The notes beneath the pieces are model-generated. The model was not told the origin of the DNA and searched no databases. It saw only the letters and a list, made by a program, of their open reading frames with translations. From an uncultured Bacteroidota bacterium (GTDB lineage: Bacteria; Bacteroidota; Bacteroidia; Chitinophagales; Saprospiraceae): 64,000 nucleotides of DNA. Where the stretch lies: positions 1 through 64,000 of the forward strand of contig CALMSX010000047.1 of assembly GCA_937872515.1 (NCBI GenBank), read 5' to 3'. Positions 1 to 7,424 of this stretch are shown piece after piece. The translations under genes were made by a program, and so were the position numbers. How positions within the stretch are numbered: the stretch's first letter is position 1; every line of letters begins with the position of its first letter.

Positions 1-181
1 TATAGCACAAATATAACAAGAAAACGCAGCATTGTCAATAAGGGAACCAATTAGCCTAATCAGTATAAACAGTAAAAATGACGCTATGATATTCAATCCC
101 GCATGGCCATTCGTCCCAACGATATTTGCAGCGCAGGGCCCTGCGCTGCAACAATTTTACCATTTCGAACATTATACCACT

Positions 182-631
182 ATGAAACAGCTCCCCCCCT
201 TCTCTGCCCTCAACCAAAACGGCACCGAAATCAGCAATACCAGCCTGCTGGGCCAGAAATACATCCTCTTTTTTTACGGACAAGATGACACCCCTACTTG
301 CAACAAACAGGTATTCACCGCCAATGAAGTGGCGGATAAGGCAAAGGCCAAAGGATTTGCTGTATTTGGGGTGAGCCCAGATAAGCCGGCCAAACACAAA
401 AAATTTGTGGATAAATATGGCCTGAAAATAGACTTGCTGGCGGATCCGGAAAAAAAGATGATGTACGACTTTGAGGCTTATGGACCCAAAATATTTATGG
501 GCAAGGAGGTAACGGGCGTTTATCGAAAGGCCTACCTCATCGATGAAAAAGGCCATGTTCTTAAAGTGATTTCGGATGTCACCGCAGCGGAGCAGGGCGA
601 ACTCATCTTGCAGGCGCTGGCTGCTCTTTAA
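182..631 (+). CDS. bcp: Bcp-type peroxiredoxin (thiol peroxidase), apparently 1-Cys
   Basis: This 149-residue thioredoxin-fold protein belongs to the AhpC/TSA-Bcp family, which reduces hydrogen peroxide and organic peroxides in the cytoplasm. The peroxidatic cysteine is Cys40 in the DDTPTC motif. The segment VFGVSPDKPAKHKKF and the later LLADPEKK are typical of Bcp. The family usually has a resolving cysteine five residues after the first; here that position is Phe45, and Cys40 is the only cysteine in the protein, so it should work as a 1-Cys enzyme needing an external thiol. I chose the ATG at 182 because it begins the conserved domain; an in-frame TTG at 32 would add 50 residues unlike the family. 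It converges on the transporter gene with one base between the stops. Confidence 0.85.
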   Translation: MKQLPPFSALNQNGTEISNTSLLGQKYILFFYGQDDTPTCNKQVFTANEVADKAKAKGFAVFGVSPDKPAKHKKFVDKYGLKIDLLADPEKKMMYDFEAYGPKIFMGKEVTGVYRKAYLIDEKGHVLKVISDVTAAEQGELILQALAAL

Positions 632-632
632 C

Positions 633-1571
633 TTACACCTCTATCTTAAAGGCGCGGTTGATGCTGTACACCCCACCAATGACTATGGCTGTACCCAGCA
701 ACAATAGCGGGGTAATGGCCTCGCCCATGGTAAAGTGACTGATAAACAAGGCAACAATGGGGTTGATGTATGCGTAGATACTAACCTGCTCGGCAGGTAG
801 GTGTTTGAGGGCGTATAAAAAGCAACTAAACGCGATCAAACTGCCAAACAGGGTGAGGTAGCCTATGCCACCCCATACGCCTGCCGGTATTTCTGTCAAT
901 GGGGTAAATTGTCCGCCCATCCACAATACCACACAGAGCACACTGCCACTCAGCAACATTTGTAAACCTATGCTGAAATAAGGATTTACCTGCCGGTCGG
1001 CTTGCCGTTTGGTATAGATGGTGCCGAGGGCCCAGGTGATGGAACTAAACACGGATAGCAAAAATCCAAACACAAAATTACCCTTCACATCTGCCCCTTG
1101 AAGGGAGGGGAAAAATACCAGGACCAGACCAAAAAACGACATCATCATGCCCAACCAAATGGCCATGGAAATCTTTTTATCAAAAAACCAGGTGTACAAT
1201 ACCACCAGCCACAACGGATATGCTGCTCCTACAATGGACCCCAGCCCACCCGGAATAAACTTGACGCCCCAGGTGCTCAGGGCATTGCTGCACACAAAGT
1301 TGAGAAAGGCCAGTAAAACGGTATCGCGCCAGGAAGGAAGGACCAACTTGTCTTTGAGTACAAACCACAGCGAGCTACACAAAACCACCCCGGCTATGAT
1401 CTGCCTTATGGCCGCCACCTGCAAGGCCGAGACACCCTGCCTCACCGTCCATGCACTGGCCACCCAGGTGGTACCCCAAAGGATACACACCGCAACCAAA
1501 CAGGCATAAGCCATAAAATTGGGACGATGCCTGACTTGCGCCAGTTTTTTCAGTTTTTTTCTCAACGACAA
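633..1571 (-). CDS. EamA/DMT-family transporter
   Basis: This 312-residue, very hydrophobic protein has about ten predicted transmembrane segments arranged as two EamA repeats, the pattern of drug/metabolite transporters of the inner membrane. The first helix carries the typical ILWGTTWVAS motif, and the end of the second half reads LPAEQVSIYAYINPIVA, a classic EamA signature. The substrate cannot be told from sequence; relatives export amino acids, nucleosides or other metabolites. The start is uncertain: the frame opens with a TTG at 1571 that adds a lysine-rich cytoplasmic tail, while an ATG at 1514 begins directly at the first helix. I kept the longer form because the basic tail fits the positive-inside rule. 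Confidence 0.85.
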   Translation of the reverse strand: MSLRKKLKKLAQVRHRPNFMAYACLVAVCILWGTTWVASAWTVRQGVSALQVAAIRQIIAGVVLCSSLWFVLKDKLVLPSWRDTVLLAFLNFVCSNALSTWGVKFIPGGLGSIVGAAYPLWLVVLYTWFFDKKISMAIWLGMMMSFFGLVLVFFPSLQGADVKGNFVFGFLLSVFSSITWALGTIYTKRQADRQVNPYFSIGLQMLLSGSVLCVVLWMGGQFTPLTEIPAGVWGGIGYLTLFGSLIAFSCFLYALKHLPAEQVSIYAYINPIVALFISHFTMGEAITPLLLLGTAIVIGGVYSINRAFKIEV

Positions 1572-1798
1572 ACAATAATTCTGTAAAAGTAAACAGAATT
1601 TATATTGAAAGAAATTTTATCTCTTAAATTTTAATTTAACGAAATAAAATTCATAATCAGCCCTCTTGTAGTTCTCCTTCTTTTTATCGGATTTTTAGGT
1701 TCATTGATTGCCTCCCGACTTCCATTGGTCGTTAATCTTTCATTTGCTGAACCAATCCGTGTAAGTAACCGTTGGACAAGTTGAAAAATCAAGCTTTC

Positions 1799-3475
1799 AT
1801 GAAACATTTACTTACTCTTTTGATCTCCTGCCTGTCTCTGTTGTATGCTTCGGCGCAGGGCTTTACCATTAGCTCTTTTCACGCCGACATCCAACTCTCC
1901 AGAGAAGGCAAGATTGAGGTCACCGAAAACATCGATGTTTTTTTCACAGAACAGAAAAGGGGTATCTACAGAGACATTCCTTATAAGTTTAAAAATGCAG
2001 GAAAGAAGTATACTACCGACATTTCCGACATTACGGTGGTAGGCCATCCTTTCAAAGTTTCAAAAAAGAATGGGATGAAGTCGATCCGCATTGGGGATCC
2101 CGACATCTACCTCACCGGCAATCAGAAATATACCATCCGATATACTGTTGAGGGACCCTTTTTGTCCAGCCCGGAGTTCTGTGAATTTTATTGGAATGTT
2201 ACAGGCAACGACTGGCAGGCTACCATTGATAAGGCCAGCTTTGCTGTCACCTTGCCCGATAGCCTGGTCATCCGTTACAACAATCTGAGAGTATTCACCG
2301 GGGCCAGTGGCGAGAACGGAAAAGATGCCACCATCCGCCAGGAAGGCAGGACCATCAAAGGGGAGACTACAGCTCCAATTAATCCCGGCCAGGGACTCAC
2401 CATTGCCATCCAGCTTCCCAAGGACTATGTACCTGCCAACGCTACCCTCGAGGTAGATACCCCACCGCCCCCTCCCAAAGATTTTGGCGACCAATGGCCT
2501 ATGGCGGCACTGCCACTGGGTTTGCTGGCTGCCCTTCTCGGCTTCTGGAAGAGAATGCGCGGCAGCGACGAAAGCAACGACATCGAACCCAAGCCTTACC
2601 CTCCTCTTGATCTCACTCCGGCAGAAACGGGTGCTTTTTATGACCACATCGTTCACGACCGCGATGTCATTTCACTGCTGCCTTACTGGGCTGCACAGGG
2701 ACACATCAAGATGGAAAAAGACAAGGCGGCCGATGAAATGTATTTTACCAAAATCAATGATCTTTCCACAGGCAGACCTCCTTACGAGTATACGCTGTTC
2801 AACGACCTCTTTAGCTTTAGAACCAGTGTGAGGTTGTCGGATCTGAAAAATGAATTTTACGATACCCACCAAAAGGTGAAATCGCAAATCAAACAGGAAA
2901 TCATCGACCTGCAACTGTACGATGACCAATACCGATATTGGTTCAAATCATGGAGATTATGGGTGCTGTTTTTGTTGCTGCTGCCCCTGATCGTGGTCTT
3001 TTTTTACTTCCAGTTTTGGCTTTCTGCCATCATTGTCATAGGCATGCTTTTGACCATCATTGTGCTGGGTTCTATCGGCTCCAGTACTTCAGAAAAAGGC
3101 AGGAGGGTGAAGGAAGATCTCAGGGCCTTTCACCGCTTTCTTCAAAACGGAGATGCAACGCAGTATCCGGAGTTGATTAAAAACGATCCTCAGTATTTTG
3201 AAAAAGTATATCCGTATGCGGTAGCTTTTAACCTGGATAAAAGTTTTACCCAACGCATCAAACCGTACATGACCATGGCACCGATGTGGTATGGTTATTA
3301 TGGCGGATACTACGGCCACGGCCATCATACCATGGAAGATTTCAGCCAGGACTTTAGTCCCAAAGAAATCAGTTCTGCCTTTACCTCTATGCCTGCTTCC
3401 TCCGGTGGTGGAGGTGGATTCAGTGGCGGTAGTTCAGGAGGTGGCTTCGGTGGTGGTGGTGGTGGTAGTTGGTAA
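1799..3475 (+). CDS. DUF2207 membrane protein with glycine-rich tail
   Basis: This is a 558-residue DUF2207-family protein of unknown function. It starts with a signal peptide (MKHLLTLLISCLSLLYASAQ), followed by an extracytoplasmic beta-rich domain. Within it the pattern EGKIEVTENIDVFF followed by RGIYRDIPY marks the family. A transmembrane helix follows the PPPPPKDFGDQWP stretch, then a cytoplasmic winged-helix-like region (TPAETGAFYDH, LLPYWAAQGHIKME), then two close helices near residues 385-430. The end is low-complexity Gly/Ser and closes in GGSW, which is common in this family. An upstream in-frame TTG at 1772 was rejected because the ATG at 1799 gives a clean signal peptide. It converges on the OmpA-type gene with five bases between. 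Confidence 0.85.
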   Translation: MKHLLTLLISCLSLLYASAQGFTISSFHADIQLSREGKIEVTENIDVFFTEQKRGIYRDIPYKFKNAGKKYTTDISDITVVGHPFKVSKKNGMKSIRIGDPDIYLTGNQKYTIRYTVEGPFLSSPEFCEFYWNVTGNDWQATIDKASFAVTLPDSLVIRYNNLRVFTGASGENGKDATIRQEGRTIKGETTAPINPGQGLTIAIQLPKDYVPANATLEVDTPPPPPKDFGDQWPMAALPLGLLAALLGFWKRMRGSDESNDIEPKPYPPLDLTPAETGAFYDHIVHDRDVISLLPYWAAQGHIKMEKDKAADEMYFTKINDLSTGRPPYEYTLFNDLFSFRTSVRLSDLKNEFYDTHQKVKSQIKQEIIDLQLYDDQYRYWFKSWRLWVLFLLLLPLIVVFFYFQFWLSAIIVIGMLLTIIVLGSIGSSTSEKGRRVKEDLRAFHRFLQNGDATQYPELIKNDPQYFEKVYPYAVAFNLDKSFTQRIKPYMTMAPMWYGYYGGYYGHGHHTMEDFSQDFSPKEISSAFTSMPASSGGGGGFSGGSSGGGFGGGGGGSW

Positions 3476-3480
3476 AACGA

Positions 3481-4638
3481 CTACTGCCTGATCTCAGAAG
3501 GAATGTTGAGGTTGTTGTATAAGGGCAGGTTGGCGAGGCGGATAAATTCTTCTTCTGAAAAGTTTTTTCGCATCTTGGCTACCTCTGCACAATCGAGCAC
3601 ATGCACCTCCACCCTTCTGTTCTTTTCCTGCGAGGCTTCGTCACTGGAATTGGGAAAAAGCATTTTGAGGTGACCATAGCCCACGGGAATCAAACGATCG
3701 GCTTCCATTCCTTTGTCGATCAACCACTGATAAACCCTTCCGGCGCGCGACTTAGACAGGTCCATGTAGGCCATGACCTGACTGGCAGGAACGCCCGGTG
3801 CATTGACGTGCCCCTGGATTTCATAACAGTAATCTGGATTACGAATCAGCTGTATGCCCATGTTTTCAAGGCCTTCCATTGACTTGGGTAAAAACACATT
3901 TTTATTGCCGTGAAACTGGACAGAATGAAATGAAATGGAAGTACCGTTTTTTAAGGGCAACATTTGTAATATGGCGGTAGGTCTTTCTTTTCGGGCATTG
4001 ACCATGATGGTTTTGAGATCTACGGCATACCCTTTCACAAAAGTAGTCAGGGTAATAGGCAGCAGATCGGGTACCATCATGGTAAAACTGCCATCTTTTT
4101 CAGTCAACACAGAGTCAGCAAAATATTTATTGTCGCCCTTGATCCAAACAGGTTGATCCAACTCGCCCTCAGTCAATTTTATCCTTCCATGCAAAGAGGT
4201 AAGTGCAAATCGTTTGTAGATTTTTACTTCCACTCTTCTGTTAAGGGTTTCGGCTAAATCCGCATCTTTGATGTCCAAAGGCCTTGTCTTTCCTAAGGCC
4301 CTGCCCGAAATTACTGAAGAATCTATGCCCCTGGCGATCAAATAATTTTTTACGTGCTCCCATCTTTTTTCAGAAAGTCGCTGATTGTATTCCCTGCTGC
4401 CGCTCATACTGGTATGGGCATAGAGTTCAAACTTTTTGTGTTTAAACCTTTCCATGGAATCCAAGACATGCTGCAAAGGCAACACCGAAGTATCAGACAA
4501 TGCATAGGCATTGTGGTCAAATAAAACGGTAACCAAACGCACAGGAAAAAAGGTATCTCTGTTCGCCTGGGCAAGCAATAAGGTGGGCCACAACAGTACC
4601 ATCAATAGCCCAATCCGCTTGTTGATCGTTTCAATCAA
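3481..4638 (-). CDS. Protein with two OmpA-like peptidoglycan-binding domains
   Basis: This 385-residue exported protein has a signal peptide (residues 1-23 ending LLLAQA) and two OmpA C-terminal-like domains. The first, roughly residues 30-140, shows the HKKFELYAHTSMSG and LNRRVEVKIYK elements; the second, roughly 235-355, shows CYEIQGHVNAPG and KNRRVEVHVLDC. A beta-rich spacer of about 90 residues separates them. OmpA domains bind diaminopimelate in peptidoglycan, so the protein probably sits in the periplasm on the cell wall. The start is a TTG whose last two bases fall in the TGA stop of the upstream gene (TTGA overlap), which implies translational coupling. A downstream ATG at 4602 would cut the basic part of the signal peptide. 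Confidence 0.8.
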   Translation of the reverse strand: MIETINKRIGLLMVLLWPTLLLAQANRDTFFPVRLVTVLFDHNAYALSDTSVLPLQHVLDSMERFKHKKFELYAHTSMSGSREYNQRLSEKRWEHVKNYLIARGIDSSVISGRALGKTRPLDIKDADLAETLNRRVEVKIYKRFALTSLHGRIKLTEGELDQPVWIKGDNKYFADSVLTEKDGSFTMMVPDLLPITLTTFVKGYAVDLKTIMVNARKERPTAILQMLPLKNGTSISFHSVQFHGNKNVFLPKSMEGLENMGIQLIRNPDYCYEIQGHVNAPGVPASQVMAYMDLSKSRAGRVYQWLIDKGMEADRLIPVGYGHLKMLFPNSSDEASQEKNRRVEVHVLDCAEVAKMRKNFSEEEFIRLANLPLYNNLNIPSEIRQ

Positions 4639-5687
4639 TGGGTATAAAATACCTGTCGGCTGATGACCTGTTTTCCTGTTTTGAGTTGTACAAAATAACT
4701 ACCAGAAGGTAGCTGTACATTGTCTAATCTGAATCTTCTGGCATCTAAGGTTTTTACTTGGGTACCCTGTGATCTTCCATTGATATCAAGGATGGTAAAT
4801 TCAAGATCCAGGCTTGGTTCACAATCAAGGGTGATGTCGATAAAGCCATTGCCTGCTGTGGCTGCAAAGTTTATCACTTTTTGGTCGATGTCGCCAACAC
4901 TTGAAGTTTGATCCAATTCAAGGCTGACCTCTCTGGCATTGATAAAGATGTATTTGCCACCGGCTACCTTGTTCCAGATTACCATGACCACCTTGGTGTC
5001 TTCGAGTTTACCATTGTGTAAAACCAGGTTTTCAAGGGTGGCAGTGGTTTCAAATTCAGCACCCTGGGTGATCGGAGCAGTGGCTACCTTGTTGCCAAAA
5101 AAACCTGTGGTAAGGCTTTGATCCAACACAGCATGATGGACCGCATTCTGACCTACAGATTGCTGAAAGGCTACCAGGTTCTTTTTAACGGTATACATGC
5201 CTACATAAAATTCACCACTTTCAGCTGAGTCATAAAATTCTATTTTAGCCTTGGCTGTAAGGGTGTTGGCAGGATTGACTTTGGCTTCACCTCCCATGCC
5301 AATGATGGCTCCAAATAAGGCAAGGTCGTCGACCAATTGGGCAACTTCATTGACCTTTGCGGTAACATTTCCGGCGGTCAGTCCGATGTCATCCGGCTCG
5401 GTGTTGAGGTAGATCAGGGGCTGACCTGAACCCCCTATGTTGGCTGCTATGGCTTTTGATGTGTTGGTAGCCAAACCTCCTGAGTGGTGCACATTCCACA
5501 TAATGGCATCCTTGCCTTCCAGCTTGGGTTTAAGCTGGGTGGTAAACTGCCAGCCGTAACTGCCACAGTACGGACACCAGTCTGCCGTGCGTTTGGTAAT
5601 CAATGTAGTTTGAATGTCGGTCACATTTTGTGCACCGATTCCAAAAGCAGCAAGCAAAAACAAAAAACAGGGGATAATTCTTTTCAT
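4635..5687 (-). CDS. Omp28-like secreted protein with CPYC motif and T9SS type A sorting domain
   Basis: This 350-residue protein begins with a signal peptide (residues 1-19, ending in FGIGA) and continues with a thioredoxin-like region carrying a CxxC pair, Cys38-Pro-Tyr-Cys41, after the text TKRTADW. This layout is found in Omp28-related proteins of Bacteroidota. The middle is a beta-sandwich-like region. The last 80 residues form a type A T9SS sorting domain: LEFTILDINGRSQG, then LPSGSYFVQLKTGKQVISRQ. The protein should therefore cross the inner membrane by Sec and the outer membrane by T9SS. It is the first gene of a two-gene unit with the double-OmpA gene. A redox or disulfide role is possible from the CPYC pair but is an inference. 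Confidence 0.8.
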   Translation of the reverse strand: MKRIIPCFLFLLAAFGIGAQNVTDIQTTLITKRTADWCPYCGSYGWQFTTQLKPKLEGKDAIMWNVHHSGGLATNTSKAIAANIGGSGQPLIYLNTEPDDIGLTAGNVTAKVNEVAQLVDDLALFGAIIGMGGEAKVNPANTLTAKAKIEFYDSAESGEFYVGMYTVKKNLVAFQQSVGQNAVHHAVLDQSLTTGFFGNKVATAPITQGAEFETTATLENLVLHNGKLEDTKVVMVIWNKVAGGKYIFINAREVSLELDQTSSVGDIDQKVINFAATAGNGFIDITLDCEPSLDLEFTILDINGRSQGTQVKTLDARRFRLDNVQLPSGSYFVQLKTGKQVISRQVFYTH

Positions 5688-5719
5688 GGGTATCTTCTAT
5701 ACGTAATTAAAATAAAATG

Positions 5720-5750
5720 CAAAGGTACACTGTATTCGCCCTCTTGTCAA
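5720..5750 (-). promoter_or_regulatory. Bacteroidota promoter for the T9SS cargo/OmpA operon
   Basis: Reading the minus strand, a TTG (5748-5750) is followed after 20 bases by TACCTTTG (5720-5727), which fits the Bacteroidota -33 and -7 elements (TTG, then TAnnTTTG). It lies about 30 bases before the start codon at 5687. The match is seen in the sequence; its activity is inferred. Confidence 0.6.
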
Positions 5751-5790
5751 GCAGGGTAAATACGGATAGTAGCCGGACCAGCCGGTTATT

Positions 5791-7269
5791 TTACTGAAAA
5801 CTCCAGGAACTGCCTTCTTTTCCGTCCTTGACCTGGATCTTGATTGCGGCCAGTCCATCGCGGATTTTGTCAGAAGTTGGCCAGTCTTTGTTGACTCTGG
5901 CTGCCTGTCTCAGGTCCAGGATCAGTTCCATCAGGCCATTGACCGCTGTGCCCTGGCTATCGCCTTCGGTTTCATCAAGCAGTCCGAAAACATCAGTAAT
6001 GATGGTGTTGATTACCTGCTTCAACCGGGCCAATGCATCGGTAGAGAGCTGCCCCTCGGTACCGGACTCAGACAAAATGTTGATTTTTGTTACCAGTTCA
6101 AAAATGGTACCCAGTGCTTTGGGAGTGGAGAAATCGTCATTCATATCGGCATACACTCCATCCAGCAGGGCGTTGATTTCAGTGTCAAGGCTGCCTGAGG
6201 GAGAAGTTGACTCCAGTTTTTTCAGTTTCTTAAACGCATCCATTAGCCTGCGGTAACCCTTTTCAGCTGACTGTAAGGCATCGTCTGTAAGATCGAGGGT
6301 CGACCTGTAATGGCACTGCAGCATAAAAAATTTCACCGCCATTGGAGAATAAGCTTTGGTAATGTGCGGACTGTCACCTGTGAACAACTCTGTAGGTGAA
6401 ATGGTGTTGCCATCACTTTTCGACATTTTTTTGCTATTGAGCAACAGCATGTTGGTGTGCAGCCAATAACGGGCCGGCTGGCAGCCACAGGAACCCACAT
6501 TTTGGGCTATTTCGTTTTCGTGGTGGGGAAATTTTAGGTCGTTGCCACCGCCGTGGATGTCAAATTGCTGACCCAGGTATTTGGTACTCATGGCAGAACA
6601 CTCTAGGTGCCAGCCGGGAAAGCCCACAGACCAGGGAGAATTCCATTTCATGATGTGTTCGGGTGATGCTTTCATCCAAATGGCAAAATCGGAAGGGTGG
6701 CGCTTTTCATCCTGGTTTTTCAGGGTTCTCGATTCGGCCATCAACTCATCGATGATCCTGCCCGATAGTTTGCCGTATTCCCCTGTTTTTTCTGCAAAGG
6801 CGAGGGTATCGAAGTACACAGAGCCATTGGCCTCGTATCCAAAGCCATTTTCAAGGATCTGCTCCACCATTTCAATTTGTTCGGGAATGTGGCCTGTTGC
6901 CCTTGGCTCGATGCTGGGGGAAAGGGTGTTGAAAATGCGCATCATATGGTGAAAGCCCAAGGTATATTTTTGGGCTACCTCCATGGGCTCCAGCTGATCG
7001 GCTTTGGCTCCTTTTAGCATTCGGTCTTCCCCGTCATCCAGTAAGTGGCCTACATCGGTGATGTTGCGCACGTACCTCACCTTAAAACCCAGGTGTTTCA
7101 GGTAGCGATAGATGATGTCAAAACTCACAAAGGTGCGGCAATTTCCGAGATGCACGTCATTATATACGGTGGGTCCGCAAACGTACATACCTACAAATCC
7201 TTCATGCAATGGGGTGAAGGCTTCCTTCTCCCTTGTCAAGCTATTGTATACCGTGAGTTGATTGTTCAT
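5791..7269 (-). CDS. cysS: Cysteinyl-tRNA synthetase
   Basis: This 492-residue class I aminoacyl-tRNA synthetase charges tRNA-Cys with cysteine at the cost of ATP. The signature elements are all present: MYVCGPTVYND with the zinc-ligand Cys31, the HIGH-like HLGN at residues 40-43, GWHLECSAMS with the second zinc cysteine, HGGGNDLKFPHHENE with the zinc His and Glu, and KMSKSDGN. A DALR-type anticodon-side domain fills the C-terminus (GYRRLMDAFKKL onward). The length is normal for the family. It is a single gene between convergent or divergent neighbours. A -7-like element ends only a few bases before the ATG, which suggests a leaderless transcript. Confidence 0.97.
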   Translation of the reverse strand: MNNQLTVYNSLTREKEAFTPLHEGFVGMYVCGPTVYNDVHLGNCRTFVSFDIIYRYLKHLGFKVRYVRNITDVGHLLDDGEDRMLKGAKADQLEPMEVAQKYTLGFHHMMRIFNTLSPSIEPRATGHIPEQIEMVEQILENGFGYEANGSVYFDTLAFAEKTGEYGKLSGRIIDELMAESRTLKNQDEKRHPSDFAIWMKASPEHIMKWNSPWSVGFPGWHLECSAMSTKYLGQQFDIHGGGNDLKFPHHENEIAQNVGSCGCQPARYWLHTNMLLLNSKKMSKSDGNTISPTELFTGDSPHITKAYSPMAVKFFMLQCHYRSTLDLTDDALQSAEKGYRRLMDAFKKLKKLESTSPSGSLDTEINALLDGVYADMNDDFSTPKALGTIFELVTKINILSESGTEGQLSTDALARLKQVINTIITDVFGLLDETEGDSQGTAVNGLMELILDLRQAARVNKDWPTSDKIRDGLAAIKIQVKDGKEGSSWSFQ

Positions 7270-7273
7270 GGTG

Positions 7274-7281
7274 CAAAAATA
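7274..7281 (-). promoter_or_regulatory. -7 element abutting the cysS start codon
   Basis: The minus strand reads TATTTTTG here, an exact TAnnTTTG match, and the ATG of cysS begins four bases later. Transcription would then begin at or within a base or two of the start codon. I see no TTG at a good -33 spacing, so this is a tentative promoter. Confidence 0.4.
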
Positions 7282-7424
7282 AGGATTTTACAAAAAACAT
7301 TTATATGATTGTTTTATTTTATATATAACATGTTAAATATTAACGTAATTTTACCCCTTATTGCCCTGATGAAAGCCAAATTCACCGGCTTTGTTAAAGG
7401 AGTGAAATAAAAAATAGTGATTGT

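Noticed and set aside
56..556. 166-residue minus-strand open frame opposite the peroxiredoxin gene
   Set aside because: It is a shadow of bcp, with no recognisable domain and a composition typical of an antisense frame.
2060..2656. 198-residue minus-strand open frame inside the DUF2207 gene
   Set aside because: The plus-strand frame has a signal peptide and family motifs; the antisense frame has none.
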